Shown here in pieces: positions 24,392 to 31,428 of a stretch of 64,000 bases of DNA (the first letter of the stretch is position 1; every line of letters begins with the position of its first letter). Both the position numbers and the translations under genes were made by a program. Source of the DNA: Nitrobacter sp047149785 (GTDB lineage: Bacteria > Pseudomonadota > Alphaproteobacteria > Rhizobiales > Xanthobacteraceae); contig NZ_BAAGBE010000001.1 in NCBI RefSeq assembly GCF_047149785.1, positions 496,001 to 560,000 on the forward strand. The letters run 5' to 3'. Below the pieces are notes generated by a model. That model was given only the letters and a program-made list of their open reading frames with translations. It ran no database searches and had not been told where the DNA came from.

Positions 24392-25302
24392 ACCATATCT
24401 ATCTCGACAGCGCACGGCTGCTGACGCGCGTCGCGCCGCTCGTATTCGTCGATGATACGTTCGCGCTCAAGGGCGGCACCGCGATCAACTTGTTCGTGCG
24501 CGACATGCCACGACTCTCGGTTGACCTCGACCTGGTGTTTCCCGACCATACGCTGCCGCGCGAGCAGGCGCTCCGCCGCATTAGCGAGGTCATTCGCCAG
24601 TCCGCAATGCGCCTACAGAAGCAAGGCTTCCAGACCCATACGCCGGCCGCGGCGGATTCCGGCGAGACCAAACTCCTGGTGCGGCGGGGCAACATAGAGG
24701 TCAAGATCGAGGCCAATTTTGTCATGCGCGGCACCGTTCGTCCGGTCTGCACGGCGTCGCTGACACAAGCCGCGCGCGAGACACTGCAGGCAGACCTGGA
24801 AATCCCCGTCGTGTCGCTCGAGGACATGTATGGCGGGAAGTTGGTGGCCGCGATGGACCGGCAGCATCCTCGCGATTTGTTCGATGTCGGGCAGCTTTTC
24901 GTGCATGAGGGGATCACCGACGGCATCCGCCGCGCTTTCGTCGTCTACCTCGCGAGCCATAATCGGCCGGTCCACGAGGTGCTGTTTCCATCGCTGCGCA
25001 ATATCCGCCAGGAATTCGAGCACAATTTTGCGGGCATGACGGCCGAACCCGTCGAGTTCGATGCGCTCTTGGCTGTGCGCGAGCGTATGATGCGTGAGTT
25101 GCAGCAGGGTTTGAACGCCGATGAGCGCCGGTTTCTGCTGTCATTGGTTGCCGCAGAACCTGAATGGTCGCTGCTGAACGTGCCGCATCTGGAACAACTC
25201 CCAGGACCGCTCTGGAAGCTGCAAAACCTGGAACGGCTTCGGAAGGCTAACGCGCGAAAATTCGCCGAGCAATCGGACGCGCTCGCACGATTGCTCGGCT
25301 GA
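24388..25302 (+). CDS. abiEii: AbiEii-type nucleotidyltransferase toxin
   Basis: 304 residues. FALKGGTAINLFVRDMPRLS then VDLDLVF is the GG-T and D-x-D core of AbiEii/AbiGii nucleotidyltransferases; MYGGKLVAAMDRQHPRDLFD is the second conserved block. AbiEii toxins are proposed to use GTP and cause reversible growth arrest. Both Asp residues are present, so the enzyme looks intact. The ATG overlaps the antitoxin stop. A 16-bp stem hairpin (25,337-25,377) follows. Confidence 0.9.
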   Translation: MNHIYLDSARLLTRVAPLVFVDDTFALKGGTAINLFVRDMPRLSVDLDLVFPDHTLPREQALRRISEVIRQSAMRLQKQGFQTHTPAAADSGETKLLVRRGNIEVKIEANFVMRGTVRPVCTASLTQAARETLQADLEIPVVSLEDMYGGKLVAAMDRQHPRDLFDVGQLFVHEGITDGIRRAFVVYLASHNRPVHEVLFPSLRNIRQEFEHNFAGMTAEPVEFDALLAVRERMMRELQQGLNADERRFLLSLVAAEPEWSLLNVPHLEQLPGPLWKLQNLERLRKANARKFAEQSDALARLLG

Positions 25303-25336
25303 TTGCGAGTTGCGGGAACTACGTGGATGCGCTGTC

Positions 25337-25377
25337 CGTGTGAGCTATCGCGCCAAGTGGACGCGATAGCTCACACG
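25337..25377. terminator. Long perfect hairpin between abiEii and the AlpA-like gene
   Basis: A 16-base stem (CGTGTGAGCTATCGCG and its complement) encloses a nine-base loop. It lies between two convergent gene ends (25,302 and 25,383), a position that suits a bidirectional terminator. No T-run is present on either strand. Its length and perfection would also suit a recombination or cleavage site. Confidence 0.5.
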
Positions 25378-25382
25378 ATGGG

Positions 25383-25745
25383 TCAGACTCGATGCCCTTT
25401 CATCGGCCGCGTCTTACGCAACCGAACATCTGGAGATGGTGCCTTCCTGATGCGACCAGCCTCGCTGTCCTTGCGGCGCTGCCGAAGCCAAGCCTCGACT
25501 TCGTCAAGGTCCCATACGACGCATCGAGGTGTGAGATAGTAACGGAGCGGGAATTCACCCCTGATCTCCATCTCGTAGATAGTGGTATCGGCAAGCGGAA
25601 CGATCATATGCAATTCGTGCCGACGAATTGTCCTCGGTAGTCCAGCTAGAACTGCGGTTGGGCCGGCCTGCTTGGGCGGAGCGGCTGGCCTATCGATTTC
25701 GTAGGAGCCCATGAGCATATGAACGCGATCTGGGTTTCTGGTCAT
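25383..25745 (-). CDS. AlpA-like DNA-binding regulator
   Basis: 120 residues from ATG 25,745 (GGAGA upstream); the frame is open to 25,859 without a better site. The C-terminal half has the AlpA/MerR-like helix-turn-helix pattern (LPLADTTIYEMEIRGEFPLR, then the VVWDLDEVEAWLRQRR end). AlpA proteins regulate integrase or excision genes on prophages and conjugative elements. It lies on the same strand as, and next to, the broken integrase at 25,900-26,278, which suits that role. The N-terminal 50 residues are not recognised. Confidence 0.75.
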   Translation of the reverse strand: MTRNPDRVHMLMGSYEIDRPAAPPKQAGPTAVLAGLPRTIRRHELHMIVPLADTTIYEMEIRGEFPLRYYLTPRCVVWDLDEVEAWLRQRRKDSEAGRIRKAPSPDVRLRKTRPMKGHRV

Positions 25746-25899
25746 GTCTATTCTCCATTCTTGCAGAGGAGATGACATGACAGTCGAGTCGTCTGGCCTT
25801 GTCGATATACAGGTAAAGAGGACGGCGAGGTCCTCATTGTCCACGTGTGCCACGGGCACGAGGATTGGGCCAGCGAAGTGGCACGGTAGGCGTTATCGC

Positions 25900-26278
25900 T
25901 CACGCAGCCGCCTTCAACTCCTGCTCGGGCAATACCGGCAAGGTGACCACCTTGCTCTTATAGAACCAGCTTAGATCAGGCCCATCGCCCTTGCCTTTGG
26001 CGCTGTCGATGATGACCGTCGAGATGCGCTCCTGTTGCTGGCGCAAATGGTCATGCAGCAGGCTTGTCGCGCGTGATGTAGCCCGCGTTCACGCCGGGCA
26101 GCGAATGGTTCATCAGAAGATGGAGGTTGAGTTCGGACACCCCCGCCGCCTGCGCCAGCGTCCGATAGCTCTGGCGAAGGTCGTTGCCCCATTTCGACAA
26201 AACGTCCCGCCCTTCCTTGTGCTCGATCAGATGTCCGTTGTCGCTGTCTGCCGGGAACAGCCAGAACTCGCTCTCCCC
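25900..26278 (-). pseudogene. 3' remnant of a tyrosine integrase, frameshifted
   Basis: On the minus strand the frame from about 26,278 reads FWLFPADSDNGHLIEHKEGR, then LSKWGNDLRQSYRTLAQAAG, then HLLMNHSLPGVNAGYITRDK. This is the end of a phage-type integrase catalytic domain, with the Arg box and the nucleophilic Tyr in AGYI. One extra base then shifts the frame; the other frame continues LLHDHLRQQQERISTVIIDS to a stop at 25,900. The 5' two thirds are missing. The intact gene probably mobilised this element. It is joined in frame to the ATPase relic upstream, so a single open frame spans the join. Confidence 0.75.
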
Positions 26279-26891
26279 GAGCATGAGCAGCGCATGATCC
26301 GCGACGGCCAACGCATGATGGGGATGATGTGTCGTAAAAACCACGGTGAGACCGTCCTCCTGCGCGAGGCGGCTGATCCAGTCGAGTACGAGAGCCTGAT
26401 TCTTGAGGTCGAGCGATGAGGTGGGCTCGTCGAGAATCACAATCGGCGCTTCCGCCACCAGCGCGCGGGCGAAGATCACCATCTGCCGTTGACCGCCCGA
26501 AAGTTCGTGAAACGGACGCGGGGCGAGATCGGCGAGTCCGAAACGGTCGAGAGCGGCCAAGGCCGCCGCTTCGTCTTCGCGTCTGGGCTGGGAAAACAGG
26601 CCGAACTTCCTGCTGCGGCCCATCAATACCATATCGAGCACGGAATAATCGAAACTTACCTGGAAGAGCTGAGGCACGAACGCCACCCGATTCTTAATAG
26701 CGACATGGCCTTCCGATGCATCGAGTACGCCGAGCAGTATCTTGAGCAGAGTAGTCTTGCCGCGGCCGTTTGGTCCCAGAAGCGCAAACACGCATCCTTC
26801 GGGCACTGCAGCGCTGTAGGAGCGAAAGACCCAGCACTCCGGATGATAGGCGTGGCCAAGCCCCTTCGAACGACAAAGCAACGCCTGGCAT
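26278..26891 (-). pseudogene. MolC/FecE-like ABC ATPase relic, frameshifted and truncated
   Basis: The best start is ATG 26,891 (GGGAGG four to five bases upstream), giving MPGVALSFEG, but the rest of the gene is one frame over: a run of four G near 26,861-26,864 carries an apparent extra base. Downstream, Walker A ALLGPNGRGKTTLLKILLG, VAFVPQLFQVSFDYSVLDMV, LMGRS, signature LSGGQRQMVIFARAL and IVILDEPTSSLDLKNQ are intact. The FVPQ...YSVLDMVLMGR stretch resembles MolC of the molybdate transporter MolBCA more than plain FecE. About 40-50 C-terminal residues are lost at a fusion to the integrase remnant. It is divergent from fecI across the box at 27,040. Probably non-functional unless the frameshift is a read error. 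Confidence 0.7.
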
Positions 26892-27039
26892 CGGTCCTCC
26901 CGCACATCTTCCACGAGCCGCTATATTTCAATAATTGTAGCGATGGCGCAATGCATTGTCGCCGTGTGTGCGCTGCAATGCCATCAGGAACGGAACTGCG
27001 TACTTAACGGTGAAAAAGGCCGATAGCCCAATTTGACAA

Positions 27040-27063
27040 CGTTATATTTGTATAGATATATCA
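27040..27063 (+). promoter_or_regulatory. ModE box-like operator upstream of fecI
   Basis: CGTTATAT, eight bases, then ATATATCA. The left half is identical to that at 6,183; the right half matches the inverted left half at six of eight positions. TTGACA at 27,033-27,038 lies immediately upstream, so the box fills the spacer and -10 region of a likely fecI promoter and would repress it. It also lies between the divergent MolC-like relic and fecI. Confidence 0.65.
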
Positions 27064-27187
27064 TTTAGGCGCTGCAGACGTGATGTCCGCGAAGAGAATG
27101 ATTTGAGACCGCCTGTTTCGGTAGGCTCACCGGGATGGCGATGCCGGTCATGTCGTTCGCTACGTATAATGGTCAGGAGAGCCGGGC

Positions 27188-27694
27188 ATGCGCGGGGTGT
27201 TGGTGCATGAGCTACAGCGGTCGGAGGAGATGCGCCTCCGGCGGTTCTTCATGCGTCGCTTTCGTAACGCCGCTGAAGCGGCCGATGCCACGCAGGAAAC
27301 GTTCCTGCGTATGCTCGACGCGCCGCCAAAAACGATTATCGAGAACCCGCAAGCCTATCTGTTCCAGATCGCGAAGTCGGTCGCCCGCATTACGGCGGCC
27401 CGTCTTGCCGCAGATTCGGACCTGTTTCTGCCGGCGATCGCCGGCGAGAACCAGGCGACGGATGTGCCGGACCAGGAGCGGATCGTCAACGGCCACCAGT
27501 GCCTGATCCTGCTGGCGAGGGCAATCGAGAAGTTGCCGAACCGTTGCCAGGAGGTCTTTATTCTGAGCCGCCTGCACGGCCTAGCGAATGGCGAGATCGC
27601 AGACCGGCTCGGCATTTCGCGCAACATGGTGGAAAAGCACATCATCAAGGCGCTGATTCAGTGTCGGAAGATACGCTCCGAGATTTTTCTTTAA
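27188..27694 (+). CDS. fecI: FecI-like ECF sigma factor
   Basis: 168 residues from ATG 27,188 with AGGAGA eight bases upstream. Sigma region 2 (LRRFFMRRFRNAAEAADATQ, ETFLRML, NPQAYLFQIAKSVA) and region 4 (IEKLPNRCQEVFILSRLHGL, IADRLGISRNMVEKHIIKAL) are both present. FecI-type factors direct transcription of the receptor gene when the FecR-receptor pair signals ligand. fecR follows after about 95 bases and the STN-containing receptor after that, the classical order. The promoter appears to carry a ModE-type box rather than a Fur-type site. Confidence 0.92.
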   Translation: MRGVLVHELQRSEEMRLRRFFMRRFRNAAEAADATQETFLRMLDAPPKTIIENPQAYLFQIAKSVARITAARLAADSDLFLPAIAGENQATDVPDQERIVNGHQCLILLARAIEKLPNRCQEVFILSRLHGLANGEIADRLGISRNMVEKHIIKALIQCRKIRSEIFL

Positions 27695-27787
27695 TAGCGA
27701 CGTCAGGTAATACCCGGCTTACGACTCTAATTAAGGTAGTAGCGGTCTTTGGCCGATGCGGGCCGAAAATGGACTGCCGGGGCGAAT

Positions 27788-28741
27788 ATGCCGGACAGGT
27801 TTTCGCAGCACATCGACGATCGGATTGCCGAGGAAGCGGCCGGCTGGGTCGCGCGCCTGCAATCCAGCGATGCGACCGAGCAAGATCGTCAGGAATTCCA
27901 GCTTTGGCTCAAGCGTGACGCCGCGCACCGGGCGGCTTACGACGAGTTCAAGCATCTTTGGGCCGACCTGAAAGACGTTCCGATCCCGTCGGATCGCCTG
28001 AAGAAGTTGCGGATGTCCAGGCGCGCGGCGGTGCGAAACATTGTCGCGATCGGCATCATCGCGACCCTGTCCGTCGCGCTCTACCGCATGGGTTTTGTGG
28101 ATCGCATGCGGGCAGACTATTACACGGCCATCGGTGAAGTGCGCAGCATCACGCTTGCCGATGGTTCTCGCGTCGACCTGAACACGGACTCGGCGATCGT
28201 TGTTCGCTATTCGCAAGGCGAGCGGCGAATTCAACTTTTGCGCGGCGAGGCCTTCTTCGATGTCGCTCGCAATCCGGAGCGCCCGTTCGTCGTCGTCGAC
28301 GCTTCCCTGAAGGCAACTGCTCTCGGCACGCAGTATGGCGTGCGTGCCGCGTCGGACGCTTCTCTCGGAGACGTGCGGGTCGAACAAGGCCGCGTGGAAG
28401 TCACTAGCAGCCGGGATCAGGTCGTGCTTGAAGCCGGCGGCGTGGCGAGCCTAACAACGCAGGGCCGTCTTGCGGTGACGACAGCCGATGTCGCCAATGA
28501 GACGGCGTGGCGAAGCGGAAAGCTGGTGTTTTCCGGCCAACCTCTCCGCGACGTGCTCGCGACCCTAGAACGCTATCGTCATGGGCGCATCATGGTGCTT
28601 GACAGCGCTGCGGCAGAGCAGCGAGTCTCCGGTATCTTCGACCTGAACGATACCGATCAGGCGCTTCAGGTGCTCGAGGAAAACCTGCCGGTGAGCGTGA
28701 CGCATCTGACCGGCCTCATGGTCGTTGTCCGCTCTCGTTAA
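27788..28741 (+). CDS. fecR: FecR-like transmembrane sigma regulator
   Basis: 317 residues from ATG 27,788. An N-terminal DUF4880 region (EEAAGWVARLQSSDATEQDR, FQLWLKRDAAHRAAYDEF) is followed by one membrane helix near residues 84-104, the periplasmic FecR domain (GEVRSITLADGSRVDLNTDS, LLRGEAFFDVARNPERPF) and a C-terminal domain that contacts the receptor STN domain. FecR proteins carry the surface signal to FecI in the cytoplasm. A small hairpin (28,755-28,778) follows the stop. Confidence 0.92.
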   Translation: MPDRFSQHIDDRIAEEAAGWVARLQSSDATEQDRQEFQLWLKRDAAHRAAYDEFKHLWADLKDVPIPSDRLKKLRMSRRAAVRNIVAIGIIATLSVALYRMGFVDRMRADYYTAIGEVRSITLADGSRVDLNTDSAIVVRYSQGERRIQLLRGEAFFDVARNPERPFVVVDASLKATALGTQYGVRAASDASLGDVRVEQGRVEVTSSRDQVVLEAGGVASLTTQGRLAVTTADVANETAWRSGKLVFSGQPLRDVLATLERYRHGRIMVLDSAAAEQRVSGIFDLNDTDQALQVLEENLPVSVTHLTGLMVVVRSR

Positions 28742-28754
28742 AGAGATTTCGAAA

Positions 28755-28778
28755 ACAGCGCGCTTGGACAGGCGCTGT
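28755..28778 (+). terminator. Hairpin between fecR and receptor 2
   Basis: ACAGCGC and GCGCTGT arms with a ten-base loop start 14 bases after the fecR stop. No T-run follows, so partial termination or transcript processing between regulator and receptor genes is the likeliest role. Confidence 0.35.
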
Positions 28779-28830
28779 GAGAAGCCCTTCAACTTTTTTC
28801 GAGATCGACGTCAGGAGGCACCCCCCCTTT

Positions 28831-28843
28831 TGACTCTGAGTCA
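28831..28843. repeat. Palindrome TGACTC-T-GAGTCA before receptor 2
   Basis: A 13-bp palindrome with a single central base, 58 bases upstream of the receptor ATG. It shares the TGACTC word with the two palindromes at the left edge of module 1 (5,190 and 5,301). It is positioned to be an operator of the FecI-dependent promoter, or a mark left by module movement. Confidence 0.4.
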
Positions 28844-28900
28844 GTAAGGGGCGCGTGCCTATTGCCGCCCCGACTGCTTTTGGGGACATTGGGGGCGGAC

Positions 28901-31366
28901 ATGGCGTTTGGAAGTGTCTGGGGAATGGCGGGCAGCAGGATTGCAAAGGTTGCGCTCGCTGGAGTTTCGCTTGCTTCGATTAACACGACGCTTCATGCAC
29001 AGACGGCCGATCCGCAAACCGCGGCAGTCCAATCCGCCGGCACGGTGAATGTTTCCGTCCCCGCGGGCTCGCTGGAAAGTGGCCTCCTGGGCCTCGGGCG
29101 TCAGACCAATCTTCGAATGGTTTATCGGAGCAATCTGACGGCCGGCAAACGCACCGCTGGCGTTAGCGGGCAGATGACCCCGCCACAGGCGGTGAGGCAG
29201 CTTCTCGCCGGTACTGGTCTGAGCGCTGCATTCACGACTGCGAACACGGTGCAGGTTTACGATCCGTCGGCACCTGTCGATGTTGGCGCGCTGCCATCGG
29301 GTGCAATCCCGCTGCCCACGATATCGGTGACAGGCCAGGGAGAGGGCACCGCCGAACACGGCTACAGGGTCGAGACCGCCAAGACCACCGGTCCCTGGGG
29401 CAACAAGCCGATCCTCGATACGCCTTATTCGATCAATGCGACGTCGTCAGAACTGATGCAAAACAGGATCGTCGGATCGAACGATGAACTCTTCAAATTC
29501 AACCCTATGGTACAGCTCACGCGACCTACCTCAGCGTTTGGCGCTCCGACAGTCATGATAAGAGGTTTGGATCAGACCACTGCAAGTGGTTTTGTACTAG
29601 ACGGCGTTCCCGTCCGCTATTCCTGGCTTGGCGGCGGTATGGAAGACATGGAGCGCATAGAAGTCCTCTCCGGGCTTTCCGGCTTTCTTTACGGTGCGAA
29701 CAATGTCGGCGGAATGGTGAATTATGTCACCAAGCGCCCGACGGTGACGCCTCTCTTTAATTTCACGGTCGGCAACTATGGCGGCTCACAGTATTTCGAG
29801 CATCTCGACCTAGGCGGCCCGCTCGATAAGGAAGGTAAGTTCGCCTACCGGTTCAACGCGCTCTACCAGGACGGCAATGACGCCATTGGTGTCGGTCAGA
29901 GGAGAGCCAACTTTAGCGGCGCGGTGGACTGGAATGTGACCGACTCTCTCAAGGTCTCGATTACCGCCGCACACGATGACTATCGGCGTACGGGGACTGG
30001 CGGCGTAGGCATAAGCTTCAGCACGCCGGGACCGATTCCCTCCGCAAAGGATTTCGACAACACGAGGCCGCTAACGCCCAATTGGGGTTTCAACTATCTG
30101 AAACAAGACCGAGTAGGCGCCAATGTCCAGTGGGATATCGACGATGAGACGACGCTAAGGGCGGCGGCTCTCTATCTCAAGGAGACGAGATTTAGCTCGT
30201 CGCCGCAGCCGATGGGAGTCCTAGCTAATGGGACATATTCTTTCCAAGCCTTTCGCGTTTTCGGCCCCGAATCCAATATTAATGGCGGCTATCTCTACGT
30301 CGACAGAAAGTTCGACACCTTCGGCATTCGTCACAAGGTGACGTTCGGGACAAATTTCAGTGGATACGACCAATACACTTTCCAGAACCCCCCGGGGGCC
30401 AGTGGTACATTTCCAACTCTTGCTGCTGCCCTGAACTCCGCGCCGCTCGTATTCAATTCCGTTTATCCATTCCCGGGACACCGGGCAGTTAATTTCAAGA
30501 ACACTAATATTGTTCTGGGAGACGACATCACCCTCAATCGATATTTCTCGATTCTGGTCGGCGCAAACCGCGCGACGATCGAGACATACAATTATAATAC
30601 CACGGGGGCCACGACCGCCGCCTATGACAAGTCGGCGGTCACGCCGTCCGCATCGCTGATTTTCAAGCCGACGTCCAACGTCTCGCTCTATGGCACCTAT
30701 ATCGAATCGCTCGAGAGTGGCGGAACCGTTTCCCTGACGAACATCCCGCCCTATACCAACGCCGGAGCGGTTTTGCCGGCGACGATCAGCAAGCAGGTCG
30801 AGGTCGGGGCCAAGGCCAACGTGGGCGGCGTTTTCCTTACCCTTGCGGCCTTTCAGATCGACAAGGCGAACCTCTATGATACCGCCAATCCCGACGGCAC
30901 ATTGACCAGGAACCAGGACGGCCGCCAGATCCACAAGGGGATCGAACTGACCGCGACTGGCAAAGTGACCGACGACCTGACGATCATGGGCGGCGGCTAC
31001 TATCTTGATCCGGAGGTAACAAAGACCAATAACGCCGCCCTTCTTGGCAAGGAACCACAACGTGTGTCGAGGTGGAGGGGCTCGCTGTGGGGCGAATACC
31101 GGCTGCCGTTCCTTAAGACGCTGTTCCTGACCGGAGGCGTGAGCTACGTCGGCTCGTCTTATGTTGACGCTCTGAATACGATTCTCGTTCCGTCCTACAC
31201 AGTCGGGGACGTGGGGCTGCGCTACGAGACGGCTGTCAACGGTACGCCGGTGGTTATGCGTCTGAACGTGCAGAATGTCGCCGACAACCACTACTGGGTA
31301 AATGGCAGTGTTTTGTACCAGGGATTACCGAGAACCTATTCGTTTTCGGCCACCGCCAAGTTTTGA
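28901..31366 (+). CDS. TonB-dependent transducer receptor with STN domain, module 2
   Basis: 821 residues from ATG 28,901; the frame is open to a TTG at 28,862. The signal peptide ends near TTLHAQ. An STN signalling domain follows (VNVSVPAGSLESGLLGLGRQ; RQLLAGTGLSAAF; about residues 48-115), then a TonB box (LPTISVTG), the plug (DTPYSINATSSELMQN) and the barrel, ending YSFSATAKF. The STN domain plus fecIR upstream shows that it should signal its own ligand. From the VETAKTTGPWG motif to the C-terminus it closely parallels receptor 1; the barrel loops differ most around the central third. Substrate unknown; Mo or W chelate is inferred from the operator. Confidence 0.93.
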   Translation: MAFGSVWGMAGSRIAKVALAGVSLASINTTLHAQTADPQTAAVQSAGTVNVSVPAGSLESGLLGLGRQTNLRMVYRSNLTAGKRTAGVSGQMTPPQAVRQLLAGTGLSAAFTTANTVQVYDPSAPVDVGALPSGAIPLPTISVTGQGEGTAEHGYRVETAKTTGPWGNKPILDTPYSINATSSELMQNRIVGSNDELFKFNPMVQLTRPTSAFGAPTVMIRGLDQTTASGFVLDGVPVRYSWLGGGMEDMERIEVLSGLSGFLYGANNVGGMVNYVTKRPTVTPLFNFTVGNYGGSQYFEHLDLGGPLDKEGKFAYRFNALYQDGNDAIGVGQRRANFSGAVDWNVTDSLKVSITAAHDDYRRTGTGGVGISFSTPGPIPSAKDFDNTRPLTPNWGFNYLKQDRVGANVQWDIDDETTLRAAALYLKETRFSSSPQPMGVLANGTYSFQAFRVFGPESNINGGYLYVDRKFDTFGIRHKVTFGTNFSGYDQYTFQNPPGASGTFPTLAAALNSAPLVFNSVYPFPGHRAVNFKNTNIVLGDDITLNRYFSILVGANRATIETYNYNTTGATTAAYDKSAVTPSASLIFKPTSNVSLYGTYIESLESGGTVSLTNIPPYTNAGAVLPATISKQVEVGAKANVGGVFLTLAAFQIDKANLYDTANPDGTLTRNQDGRQIHKGIELTATGKVTDDLTIMGGGYYLDPEVTKTNNAALLGKEPQRVSRWRGSLWGEYRLPFLKTLFLTGGVSYVGSSYVDALNTILVPSYTVGDVGLRYETAVNGTPVVMRLNVQNVADNHYWVNGSVLYQGLPRTYSFSATAKF

Positions 31367-31428
31367 GCCGCGCGTGTAGGAGATAGATCTCTTGGGCGCG
31401 AGGAGCGAGGAAGTCACGCATCGATTTG

